From NCBI GenBank assembly GCA_963965975.1, contig OZ014412.1, positions 4,714,501 to 4,778,500 of the forward strand: 64,000 bases of DNA, in the 5' to 3' direction. Shown here piece after piece: positions 47,543 through 60,088 of this stretch. The position numbers and the translations under genes are program-made. The notes beneath the pieces are model-generated. The model saw only the letters and a list, made by a program, of their open reading frames with translations, did not search any database and had not been told where the DNA came from. The DNA is from Xestospongia bergquistia (lineage: Eukaryota > Porifera > Demospongiae > Haplosclerida > Petrosiidae). The number at the start of each line of letters is the position of its first letter. The first letter of the stretch is position 1.

Positions 47543-50500
47543 ATGCCCGTTGTTGACACAACTCAAGATGATTGCGAATGGATTGTGGAAAAGTCAAAAG
47601 AAAAGTTAAAACAAAATGACAAAAATGCAGCCAGAGCCTGGATTTTAACAGCTAAATCATTATTTCCCTATCGTTTTATTGTGCAAGTAAGTTGTCCTCC
47701 GCAGTATCTTTAATGCTCTCTCTCTCTCTCTCTCTCTCTGTTGTTTCAGTACGAAGCATTCAAACTTCATCTGTCATGTGATGAACTACTAGGCGCAGCT
47801 CATACATTAGTTGAGTTGTAAGTGATGATGCTATATGATGTCATAAGTGATGATTTAACATGATGTCATCACTAGATGTGGCCGATTTTCAAGAGAGGAA
47901 CAATTGCAACAGCTGGTGGGTCAACTGGTTGAAGAAATAAAAAATGGGAGTGGTCAAGTGGGGATGGAACAAAAGGAACTGAAACAAGTTTTCGATGCAT
48001 TACCTCTGCCAAGTCAGAAACTAATACTTCTCAACATGGCAGGTATTAATTAAATGAGGAGGTGGAGCATTAAGATTTGATATGATATGTACTAATATCA
48101 TATATTTGTAGAAGCTGTATCAGACCCTTTGCAGAAAGGCAAAATTGGTGTAGCTGCCTTGAAGCTATTTCCAGATGTAGCAACCACACTTGGAGTCAGT
48201 ATAGATGATATGAACATAATGATAAATAATGTCTGTCTATCTTTAGTTAGATATTTGTGATTTATTATCTCAAATGTCGACACGTACAAATGTGCCAGCT
48301 GCTGAAAACCAGTACAGAGAGCTACTTGGTAAAATCAAACCATTTTAACTGTTTGGATGACTTATCCTCTTCTCTCCTGTAGTCACTGAGTTGATACCTT
48401 TACTGGCTGGATCACCTAGGATTATCATAGATCAACCTATTCTTCGTTCATCAGGACAAACCCTCCACCTTAAAACCAGTCACATTTGTCAGTGGTTAGA
48501 AATGTCAGCAAGTTTCTTCACTACAGTGACAGTGGAAGCATTGATGAACAATAAACGTAAGATCACCTCTCTCTTCTCCTGCAATGGACATATCTATTTA
48601 TAACATTTTTACATTATGTAATATCTATTTTTAGAACAGTAGCAGTTTTTTATCTGTCATATATATTAATTGACTTATTATGATAAATCCTTCCTGTGTA
48701 TTTCACATTGCATTTCCCTAAGTTCTCAAGGAATCATATTCTCTACTCATCAACCTGTTGAGTTGAGAATATATTTCCTAATAAACTTAATGCTAAATTC
48801 TGTCATCTTATATTGAAATAAAATACAATGTTATTGTCTATTAAGCCAATGTATCAATCCATTTAGTAAACACATTTGTCCATTTAGCAAACACATTTGT
48901 CCATTTAGCAAACACATTTGTCCATTTAGCAAACCCATTTGTCCATTTAGCAAACACATTTGTCCATTTAGCAGTATTTATTCAGTCAGTATATATTAAT
49001 TAGGACATATTTAAAATTTCCTTCTATTAACTTTATCCTTTTTCCCATAGCTTACTCAATGGCTGGTAAAATAGCATGGGAGTGTCTACATAAAGTGTTC
49101 CTGACAGTTGCCGGGAAATGTAATTGGATGGAAATTGTACTCAGTAAACAAATAGGACCTCATTTGTTAGTGTTTGTTAATTAATCTGTCGGACATATAT
49201 GTCATTGTTTGTCCATTCAATTGTCTATCTGTCCATCCATTCACTTGTCTATCCATTCATCTCTTTATCATTTATCCATAGACCTAGTAAAGTACGTTGG
49301 ATTGGTCTAGAACATATATCAGGTTATAATTCATCATCACGTGTTCCCTTTGAAGCTCCAAGATCAGTTGCTATAGCATGTTTTTATATCAGTGTCTTCT
49401 TGTTCTTTGAATCTGCTTGGACATATTACTCACATATCTACCAACTGTCAGAAAATGGTAATTATTGAATGGATGGAAGGAAAGATGGATGGATGGATGG
49501 ATGTATGCATGGATGCATAGATGGATTCATACAGACAACTAGACAAGTGACATATAATTTACTATGTAGGCGTATCTCGTTGCTGGGCATTGATTGAGGA
49601 ACATACTCCATCGTTATCTATGGAGACAGAGGAAAGGTACAATCTTACACTTTATATATGACATTGTAGTCATTTGCTTTAGACCTGCCAAAAAGAGAAA
49701 AGTAGAAGATTCCGATGGACATACTTTCCTTAATTTACAAGCTGGTAAGTGGAGACACTCAGTGTTAATGAGTCCTTTCCTACTTCTCTACAGGAACTAA
49801 GTCTGGTGATTCTAATGTAATAGAAACTTTCCTAGTAGCCATCGACTGTTGGAGCTTCATACAATCTAGCAACACTTATCGTGGAGGTAAGTTTTCTGTC
49901 TGTCTGTCTGTCTCTATCTGTTAGCCATTTCAGAGTTCTCTAGACTTTGTCAACAATGGGGTGTAACTGACTGGAGCTGGTTGGTAGCATTCCAGGCTGA
50001 CATGGCCCTTTATAAAGGAGAGATTGAGTTATTTCGTAAGATACTACAACGTGAAAGACAAAAAATAAAAAGCAATGATAAAGAAAAAGTATGTATTTTA
50101 ACTCTTTATGAACTGGATTATCTGTTGTTTAGTTAGAGAACCTTCGTTTCTTATTGCAGTTAGTCAATGGTTACTTTCTCTTAGGAGATACTAAAGTAAA
50201 GAACACACAATAACTGTCGTGATACTAGTTCTTATTGTAGGCAGCTTGTAACTTAGCAACAGAGCTCATTGCATTAGTACCTGATAAAGGACCCGAGGGA
50301 CGTAGTCAATCTGGGAAGAGTAGTACTATTGGAAAATCAACTAGTAAAGCAACAACTGCTCAATTTCTTTTTGCACTTGTATATGTACTATGCATGCTTA
50401 TAAATCACCCTGGGCTTACTTTTAGCTCTGGGCTTATATTCAGTAATACATTTTATCTAGGTCGTACTTTAAGTCTACTTGAGTGTTCAGCTGGTGATGT

Positions 50501-51244
50501 ACTACCATATACACTGAGTATTATTATTGTCAATGTGAAAGTAAGAATGGATATATGAATGATTGTAATGGATGTATGGATGATTATAATGGATGTATAG
50601 ATATTGTAATGGATACATGAATAATTATAATGGATACATGAATAATTGTAATGGATATATGATGCATTTAGTTTGTGTTGATGACTCATTCCTATTCCAC
50701 ACATTAGGATATTGTGTTCTCAGATTCCTGTACTGATACTGCCATTGGTCAATTAATGGTACTATGCCAATATGACTGGCCTAAAGAAACTGACTGTTTT
50801 CTATCACTGATTTCTCTGATACAGAAAAAAGGAAGTTTTACTTATACCAAATTTTTCAATTACATCATCAGTATCCACTTGTGCTAGTCCATTATTACAT
50901 ATAGTACTACAATATAGTGTATCATTGTTTGACATTATCTTTAACAATATAACATAGTTATTGAAATGTTGGAGGAGGTAATGTATCTTATTAATCAGAC
51001 TACTGTTAAAATTAACTTAATAAGTCAAGAAAATTCATCAAGGTAATGAATTAATTGATTAAATAATTTAGACATTGTTTTGTTTAGAACTCGTGCTGTT
51101 ACAAGAGGAGTTAATAATAGAGCTAAAGAAGAATTGACAGCTGCTATGGATAAACAGTTAACTCGATGTCAGGAATCCATTGACTTTGTACTAAGAACAT
51201 TTTTTAAACAAGAAAGATTATGTTTTATTGGTGGTGATGAATAA
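47543..51244 (+). CDS. INTS10: Integrator complex subunit 10 (INTS10), 18 exons
   Basis: Exons: 47543-47686, 47750-47817, 47876-48042, 48112-48194, 48247-48328, 48383-48556, 49051-49165, 49282-49457, 49570-49636, 49683-49744, 49794-49886, 49925-50088, 50133-50195, 50241-50343, 50461-50540, 50708-50870, 50958-51042, 51088-51244. Total 2046 nt, 681 aa (human 710). Family matches: start DDCEWIVEKSKEKL and AARAWILTAKSLFPYRF; SRLCQQWGVTDWSWLVAFQA; FNYIIIIEMLEEV; and VTRGVNNRAKEELTAAMDKQ near the end. An SV40-like basic signal PAKKRKVEDSD sits mid-protein. Integrator processes snRNA 3' ends and attenuates Pol II in the nucleus. The exon 4/5 junction is uncertain; 48198 with 48251 also keeps frame. 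Its 3' end is duplicated at 60598-61001. Confidence 0.92.
48860..48975 (+). repeat. 21-bp repeat in INTS10 intron 6
   Basis: Unit tttagcaaacacatttgtcca, about five to six copies. Confidence 0.88.
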
Positions 51245-51286
51245 ATGTACACTTTTATTTCAATCAGAATGTCAAAACATCAGTTA

Positions 51287-51720
51287 TTATTGTACATGTG
51301 AATTTCTGATCAAAAAAAGTGCACCATAGTCAACCAGGTGTATTTTTCCAACTTTCGACCTGTCAATTATGAACAGAAATTAAACAAAGTTTAAAATTTA
51401 TAATTTGTTACATTTTGATATTGTTTATGACAAGATTGGAATAGTTATAACAAGGAATGGTTTCCTTCTAAAATTGAAAGAAAGTATGGAGTATAATGGA
51501 AATGATAATTCTAAGGAATACACCCATATACTCCAGGTACCTTGTTATAATAATAATGATATAGTATGTTAAGTTGGTTTAAGTAATATCTGAAACAAGT
51601 ATTCTTAATGTTTGCAGTTGTCTTAAGTACTTCACTTAGTTTATTTTTTAACTCTTTAAAGATGTATAATATTGAGGATATCTTAGAAACAGATATTAAA
51701 TGTTATATACACAGTTTAAT
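51287..51720 (+). repeat. Duplication module, copy 1 (INTS10 3' flank)
   Basis: A block of about 430 bp with markers ctgtcaattatgaacagaaa and tttatgacaagattggaata. It recurs at 55228-55560 (upstream of PMT-B4) and 63060-63540. Each copy so far sits beside a PMT or INTS10-derived end, so it marks duplication boundaries. No conserved coding frame is maintained across the copies. Confidence 0.82.
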
Positions 51721-51929
51721 ATAGTTAGTACTTTGATAATTATTAGTTAGTACTTTGATAATTATTAAATGTTATTTGATCAGAACGTGACAACTGACAA
51801 AGGAGTGGTCCCACAAGGTAATTACAAATTATTACTATAATTTGTAATTTGTAATTTTTTATAGTATTATTCAAAATTAACTTTAAAGGTCGCTTTTCTG
51901 TACGATCCTCGCTGACCTTCAGATGAACA

Positions 51930-52517
51930 ATGACTTCTGTTACATTGGACGAAACTAACTTTACTCCAGTGTTTATAGATGTTTCTAAGAAGCCATCAGA
52001 AGATGTTCGTAAGATCATGTTGCAGTACTGGGAAGGTTGGGCTGGAGATACTACTGAAAGTGGTACCTCTTTAGAGATCATGCTTGGAGAAGTAGATCAT
52101 TCTCGTTCTATTCAGATCAGCAAACTAGAGAAGGCAGAGATATTCTCTCTTCTTCCTGATATGACAAACATGAAAGTACTTGAATTAGCAGCTGGTACAG
52201 GGTAAGTGACACATCATTATGTTATAATGTTTACATTATTTTTCAGACGACAGTCAGGTGATTTAGCAAAGAGAGTAAAAGAACTTGTAGCTACTGATTT
52301 TGTGGAAGCTTTTGTTAAAGAGAATGAGGAGTCCAATGGACCTAAATACTCAAACATCACTTTCCGTACATTAGATGCTAGCAAGTTGGATTACCCACCA
52401 AACACATTTGATATGATTTATTCAAACTGGTTGATGACTTTTTTCAATGATCGCGACTTCTTAAAATATCCAGAGAATGTACTTATGTAAGACGAATCCT
52501 AGCATTTAAAATTTAAT

Positions 52518-52550
<33 letters not shown>

Positions 52551-55032
52551 AGGATGATCACTCCTGGAGGTTATGTCTTCTTCAGAGAAACTTGCTTTCA
52601 TTATGTGGCGAGCCGCAATCGAACTGAAAATCCCAACATTTTTCGAACAATGAGAGTAAGTATGTATGTATTGTATAGGAGGATCATTTCAACATTAAAC
52701 CTATCATTAATTGCTTGTCCCAAATGATCGCTATAATTTGGTAGACACTAATTAAAATTGAGCTAATGATTTTTTATTTTTTTAATTTAGCAATTTTGCA
52801 ATTAAAGCTGTATTAGAGAACTTAGATCTTGCCTATATTAGATTTAACTCCCAGTAATGCTAGTAATAATATTAATTGTTTATTAATGACCTGACATATT
52901 ATACTGATCCTGACATATTACTTGTCAAGTGTTCTGCAGAGATCTAGAAGTCAATACTTCAGACAGCTTTTGAATATTTAGGAGCTAGTTAGGTTGAACT
53001 ATATATACTGCAGTCTATTGGTATTAATATGGTGAACTATACTGTAGTCTATTGGTATTAATATGGTGAACTATACTGCAGTCTATTGGTATTAATATGG
53101 TGAACTATACTGCAGTCTATTGGTATTAATATGGTGAACTATACTGCAGTCTATTGGTATTAATATGGTGAACTATACTGCAGTCTATTGGTATTAATAT
53201 GGTGAACTATACTGCAGTCTATTGGTATTAATATGGTGAACTATACTGCAGTCTATTGGTATTAATATGGTGAACTATACTGCAGTCTTTTGGTATTAAT
53301 ATAGTGAACTATACTGTAGTCTTTTGGTATTAATATGGTGAACTATACTGCAGTCTATTGGTATTAATATGGTGAACTATACTGCAGTCTATTGGTATTA
53401 ATATGGTGAACTATACTGCAGTCTATTGGTATTAATATGGTGAACTATACTGCAGTCTATTGGTATTAATATGGTGAACTATACTGCAGTCTATTGGTAT
53501 TAATATAGTGAACTATACTGCAGTCTTTTGGTATTAATATGGTGAACTATACTGCAGTCTATTGGTATTAATATGGTGAACTATACTGCAGTCTATTGGT
53601 ATTAATATAGTGAACTATACTGCAGTCTTTTGGTATTAATATGGTGAACTATACTGCAGTCTATTGGTATTAATATGGTGAACTATATCATCAATATAGA
53701 GTGAGGCATGTTGTATTAAATGTGCATCCTGTTATATTTATATATCATTTATAAAATATTAATGCATCCATTAATTTGTTCTATCTGTCCATTTAGGCAC
53801 ACAGAGATTCATTTGCTCGTGTTCGTTATACTGATGATCATAACCAGACATACAGGTTTGAATTCTTGTTTTGTGGTAACCTGGTATCATACATATTAAT
53901 GAAGCAACATCCAGCACAGACCTATTGGTTATGGCGTAAAGTCAAAGAGAATGAAGCCACCTATATAGACTTACAACTTAAATTGGATAATACTGTTTAT
54001 AATTCAGAGAACCTTGTGGTCTATGATAAAGTTATCGGAGATGGGTTCTCAACTCCTGGAGGACTACAATCTACCAAAGTGAGTATAAATGGATGAATGG
54101 ACATTCAGCTAATAAGATTATTTTCTATTAGGAGTTATTATCAAAGTTAACAACACTTCAAGCTGGTAGTCAACTTGTAGACGTTGGTAGTAGTCTTGGT
54201 GGTCTCATTTGTTACCTTGGACAAGTGGGTGTGGTTGTTTATAGTTAATGATATTATATAATAATACATTAGGAACAAGGTGTTGAAGTTATAGGACTGG
54301 AAGAATCAATTAATGCAACTGAGTATGCCATATTGAGAATGGACGATAAGAAACTAAACAAAGTACTATTCATTTTATTTGTCTTATAAATGGATGCATC
54401 TATATTTAGGGACATGTTCGTATAGAGGATTATTTCAAGGTTCCTCTGGACACAGGATTCTATGATGTTGTATATGCTCGAGAGACGTTAGAATATTATA
54501 GCGACAAAGCAGGTTTACTGAAAAGGTTCTTGGTAAGATTTTAAATACTTAACTGAGGATACCTTACTGGCCTTGTTGTAGACATGGTTAAAACCTAGTG
54601 GTCAACTATTGGTTGGTGACTATTGTAAGAGTAGCGAAGAGTTAAGTCCTGAGACAGAAGCTTTTGTAAATATTGAGTCATTAGAGCTGATAGACATTGC
54701 TTCATATAAGAAGGTACATATCATAATATCAGAAATATACAATAGTTGTCTGTCTTTAGTTGTTAGAGGAGAGTGGCTATATTAATGTTCAATGTGAGGA
54801 TTACTCTCAACAATACATCCATTATCTGAGTCAAGATTTAACTAAACTAGAGACAACAGAGGTATAACATTGACTATACTATTTATATTAAAGATATAAT
54901 GTCTATTTAATATAGGGTTTGTTTGAAGCTAGTAAGACATGGTTGTCAAGAAGATGGCAAGGATTTCTGACAGCTCTCTGTAACAAAGAGTTCATCTTTG
55001 TAGTCTTTATTGCTAATAAACCAGGTCCTTAA
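51930..55032 (+). CDS. PMT-B3: B-type tandem methyltransferase, intact, 10 exons
   Basis: Exons: 51930-52201, 52247-52486, 52553-52655, 53797-54078, 54132-54224, 54273-54362, 54410-54532, 54582-54713, 54760-54861, 54916-55032. Total 1554 nt, 517 aa, in phase. Domain 1: LELAAGTG and MIYSNWLMTFFND, in which the Tyr of A2's LLMYL has become Phe. Domain 2: DVGSSLGG and VYARETLEYYSDK. Intron 3 is swollen to 1.14 kb by a 34-bp minisatellite, while the same intron in B1 is 72 bp. Reading direction is opposite to B1 and B2. Confidence 0.88.
52995..53690 (+). repeat. 34-bp minisatellite in PMT-B3 intron 3
   Basis: Unit tattggtattaatatggtga then actatactgcagtc, about 20 copies, mostly identical. Most units carry CTGCAG. 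Confidence 0.95.
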
Positions 55033-55882
55033 AATGGAGGAGGAGTTGTGGTTGTTAGTAATGATTTAACGTTAAATCAAATGTATTATTTTTGTAGCAA
55101 TAATAATTATAATGTTAGGCAATTATTTTCATTAATTTAATTTGTCAACGAGGACTACACTTAGCAGTCCCAAATAATGAAAAGTGAAAAATATTCTAGA
55201 CAGGCACCCAGCTAATTATAATATTCATTAATAAATTTGACCTGCCAATTATGAACAGAAATTAAACAATGATTAAAATTTATCATTTGTTATAATTACA
55301 TTTTGATATTGTTTATGACAAGATTGGAACAGTTATAACAAGGAATGGTTTCCTTGTAAAATTGGAAGAAAATATGGAATATAATGGAAATGATAATTCT
55401 AAGGAAATATACTCGTGCTCCAGGTATCTTGCTACACCATTATAATAATAATAATGATATTGTATGTTAAGTTGGTTTAAGTAATATGTGAAACAAATAT
55501 TCTTAATGTTTGCAGTTGTCTTAAGTACTTCACTTATTTGTTTTTTCTGTTAATGTCAGAAATTATATAATAGAATCATTAGTTAATAGAAACTAAAATG
55601 ACTTTGTGTACAAACTAAAGTTGTACAGAAGATATCTTATATTGTAAGTTATAGACACAGTTTAATGTAGTTAGTACTTTGGTAATTCTTAAATGTTATT
55701 TGATTAGAGGAACTGGATCAGAATGTGACAAGGTATAGTGGTCACGAGATAATTATAAATTATTATTCAAAGTGGTTAATTAAAATAATTAACAATTATG
55801 ATTATAATTGACGTCTCAATTTTTCTGCTGTAGTTATTGCTTTCCTATTAACGGTCTTCTCTCACTGATCCTCAGGCAAACA
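55033..55882. other. Spacer PMT-B3 / PMT-B4 with duplication module, copy 2
   Basis: Positions 55033-55230 are PMT 3' flank, also seen at 60420-60590. Positions 55228-55560 are the second copy of the module at 51287-51720. The remainder is the PMT-B4 upstream region. No other gene is seen. Confidence 0.7.
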
Positions 55883-56470
55883 ATGACTTCTGTTACATTA
55901 GACGAAACTAACTTTACTCCAGTATTTATAGATGTTTCTAAGAAGCCATCAGAAGATGTTCGTAAGATCATGTTGGAGTACTGGGAAGGTTGGGCTGGAG
56001 ATACTACTGAAAGTGGTACCTCTTTAGAGATCATGCTTGGAGAAGTAGATCATTCTCGTGCTACTCAGATCAGTAAACTAGAGAAGGCAGAGATATTCTC
56101 TCTTCTTCCTGATATGACAAACATGAAAGTACTTGAATTAGCAGCTGGTACAGGGTAAGTGACACATCATTATGTTATAATGTTTACATTATTTTTTAGA
56201 CGACATTCAGGTGAACTAGCAAAGTGAGTAAAAGAACTTGTAGCTACTGATTTTGTGGAAGCTTTTGTTAAAGAGAATGAGGAGACCAATGGACCTAAAT
56301 ACTCTAACATCACTTTCCGTACATTAGATGCTAGCAAGTTGGATTACCCACCAAACACATTTGATATGATATACTCAAACGCATTGATGACTTTTTTCAA
56401 TGATGTTGAATTCTTTAAGTATCCGGAGAATGTACTTATGTAAGACAAAGTACTAGTGTTTAAAATTAAT

Positions 56471-56514
<44 letters not shown>

Positions 56515-59500
56515 GGATGATAACTCCTGGAGGCTATGTCTTCTTCAGAGAAACTTGCTTCCGTTATGTGGCGAGTCGTAATCGAACTGAAAATCCCAAC
56601 ATTTTTCGAACAATGAGAGTAAGCATGTATGCATTCTATAGGAGAATCATTTCAACATTAAACCTAGCTATCATTAATTTATTGTACCTAATGATTGCTA
56701 TAATTTTGTAAATATTAAAATTAGTGTTGTTTTAGTTTAGCATTTTATAATTTTAGTTAGTCATAGTTAGTTTTTCTGTAGGTGGAAGAATTTTAGTTAT
56801 TAGCTTTTCTGCTTTAAAATAATTTTAGTTAGTTATAATTGAGAAAGTTAGTTAAATTAATGAATGTATTATTACACTAAAGGTAATGTTTGTTTGTCTT
56901 AAGAAGTATTTCATTGTCTAAGTTTGTACCTGCCAATTGATTCTTATACCACTTTTGATGCATACTTAACTTTGGAAAATAACACTTTTGAATGGTGTTT
57001 ATGAGGCAGGTATAACCAAAATATCCTGAGCCACATATGCTAAGCTTGCATATAATTTTTCATTTTCTACTCAAAATCAAATGAGTCAGGCTTGTTCTGA
57101 TCAGGTAGCTGTCATCTAGAGTAAAAATAATCTTGTATAACAGTAATAGCACTATCATCATCAGCTATATTGTCTTCCTCTTCTATCCTATTATACACCC
57201 AAAGGTATACATGTGGTCTTACTACTCACTTTTATAACAGTAATAAGACTATCATTATCATTATTATCTTCCTCTTCTACCTTATTAAAGGCTATTATAC
57301 ACCCAAGGTGAAAAGTGTACATATGTTCTTCCTGCTCACTGATACATGACCTGCATATGGTTGCATTGAATAGTGTCATCATATTTACCAGTTAACTTAT
57401 CACTTACTAGTTATCATCTCATATACCTTGGTTTATCTTTTGTGTAGTGTAGTTAGGACAGTTATTTATTGAATATATTGTTTTAGTTAGTACTAACTAT
57501 AATAGTTAGTTAGTTTTCTTGGTTTCAAATAACTTATAGTTATAGTTAGTTAACTAAAAGACAAAAAGTCTAAGCTAAAAGAGTTTTAATTTTAGTTATA
57601 GTTAATTAAAACAACACTAAATAATTTTTGTTACTTTAGCAAAATCAGAGAACTTAAATCTTACCTAAATTAGATTGAACTCACAGTGAACCTAGTGATG
57701 ATAGAAATATGGTGAACTATACTGTAGTCTATTGGTATTAATATGGTGAACTATACTGTAGTCTATTGGTATTAATATGGTGAACTATACTGTAGTCTAT
57801 TGGTATTAATATGGTGAACTATACTGTAGTCTATTGGTATTAATATGGTGAACTATACTGTAGTCTATTGGTATTAATATGGTGAACTATACTGCAGTCT
57901 ATTGGTATTAATATGGTGAACTATACTGTAGTCTATTGGTATTAACATGGTGAACTATACTGTAGTCTATTGGTATTAACATGGTGAACTATACTGTAGT
58001 CTATTGGTATTAATATGGTGAACTATACTGTAGTCTATTGGTATTAATATGGTGAACTATACTGCAGTCTATTGGTATTAATATGGTGAACTATACTGTA
58101 GTCTATTGGTATTAATATGGTGAACTATACTGCAGTCTATTGGTATTAATATGGTGAACTATACTGTAGTCTATTGTATTAATATAGTGAACTATACTGT
58201 AGTCTATTGGTATTAATATAGTGAACTATACTGTAGTCTATTGATATTAATATAGTGAACTATACTGTAGTCTATTATTATTAATATAGTGAACTATACT
58301 GTAGTCTATTGATATTAATATAGTGAACTATACTGTAGTCTATTGGTATTAATGCGGTGAACTTTACTGTTGATCCATTAATTATTGAGTATGTATCCAT
58401 TATAAAATCTCAATACATCCATTAATTTATTTGATCTGTCCATTTAGGCTCACAGAGATATATTTGCTCGTGTTCGTTATACTGACGATCTAAACCAGAC
58501 ATACCGGTTTGAATTCTTGTTTTGTGGTAACCTGGTAACATACATATTAATGAAGCAACATCCAGCACAGATCTATTGGTTATGGCGTAAAGTCATAGAG
58601 AATGAAGCTACCTATATAGACTTACAACTTAAATTGGATAATACTGTTTATAATTCAGAGAACCTTGTGGTCTATGATAAAGTTATCGGAGATGGGTTCT
58701 CAACTCCTGGAGGACTACAATCTACCAAAGTGAGTATAAATGGATGAATGAATAAATAAGTTGACAGATAAATGGATGAATGGGTTAATAAATGGATGGA
58801 CAGATGAATGGATGAATGGGTTAATAAATGGATGGACAGATGAATGGAGAGTCGGTTAATAAGATTATTTTCTATTAGGAGTTATTATCAAAGTTAACAA
58901 CACTTCAAGCTGGTAGTCAACTTGTAGACGTTGGTAGTAGTCTTGGTGGCCTCATTTGTTACCTTGGACATGTGGGTGTGGTCATTGATAATAAACAGTG
59001 TTATATAATAATACATTAGGAACGAGGTGTTGAAGTTACAGGACTGGAAGAATCAATTAATGCAACTGAGTATGCCATATTGAGAATGGACGATAAGAAA
59101 CTAAACAAAGTACTGTCCATTTTACTTGTTTTATAAATGGATGCATCTATATTTAGGGACATGTCCGTATAGAGGATTATTTCAAGGTTTCTCTGGACAC
59201 AGGATTCTATGATGTTGTATATGCTCGAGAAACTGTAGAATATTATAGTGACAAAACAGGTTTACTGAAAAGGTTCTTGGTAAGACTTTAAATACTTAAC
59301 TGAGGATACCTTACTGGCCTTGTTGTAGACATGGTTAAAACCTAGTGGTCAACTATTGGTTGGTGACTATTGTAAGAGTAGTGAAGAGTTAAGTCCTGAG
59401 ACAGAAGCTTTTGTAAATATTGAGTCATTAGAGCTGATAGATATTGCTTCATATAAGAAGGTACATATAATAATATCAGAAATATACAATAGTTGTCTGT

Positions 59501-59779
59501 CTTTAGTTGTTAGAGGAGAGTGGCTATATTAATGTTCAATATGAGGATTACTCTCAACAATACATCCATTATCTGAGTCAAGATTTAACTAAACTAGAGA
59601 CAACAGAGGTATGACACTGACTATACTATTTGTATTAAATATATAATGTCTATTTAATATAGGGTTTGTTTGAAGCTAGTAAGACATGGTTGTCAAGAAG
59701 ATGGCAAGGATTTCTGACAGCTCTCTGTAACAAAGAGTTCATCTTTGTAGTCTTCACTGCTAATAAACCAGGTCCTTAA
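55883..59779 (+). pseudogene. PMT-B4: B-type tandem methyltransferase with one nonsense codon
   Basis: Exons: 55883-56154, 56200-56439, 56516-56618, 58448-58729, 58879-58971, 59020-59109, 59157-59279, 59329-59460, 59507-59608, 59663-59779. Lengths and phases match B3 exactly. In exon 2, the codon at 56225-56227 is TGA where B1, B2 and B3 have AGA (Arg of LAKRVKEL), so translation would end after about 99 residues. The same change creates a GTGAGT donor-like site. Elsewhere the frame is fully open. The conserved Trp of SNW is Ala here (IYSNALMTFFND). It is a recent pseudogene, or an allele or assembly error. It diverges little from B3. Confidence 0.87.
57700..58365 (+). repeat. 34-bp minisatellite in PMT-B4 intron 3
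   Basis: Same unit as in PMT-B3 intron 3, about 19-20 copies, but most units carry CTGTAG instead of CTGCAG and the 3' units are more diverged. Confidence 0.95.
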
Positions 59780-60088
59780 AATGGAGGAGGAGTTGTGGTT
59801 GTTAGTAAAGATTTAATATTAATTAAAATGATTATTTTGTATAATTAATAATAATGATGTTAGGCAATTATTTTCATTAACTTAATTTGTCTCCATCACT
59901 AATAAATCAGGTCCTTAAAATAGAGGAGGAGCTATGGCTGTTTATTATATTAATGACAATAGTTTTATAGTATTTAAAATATTGTTTTTGCTAAAAAATA
60001 AAAAAATGCGAAGTTTTAACAATGATTGTAAAATGTAATTATGGTAAATATTTAATAAGTTCACTTCGTGGGCGGTCTTCATGACAAT

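Noticed and set aside
50241-50540. One 100-codon INTS10 exon reading through 50344-50460
   Set aside because: The frame is open, but the extra hydrophobic stretch has no match in INTS10, and the donor at 50344 with acceptor at 50460 restores the family alignment in phase.
52995-58365. CRISPR-like regular repeats
   Set aside because: Repeat units are adjacent with no unique spacers and lie in introns of a spliced eukaryotic gene; they are minisatellites.
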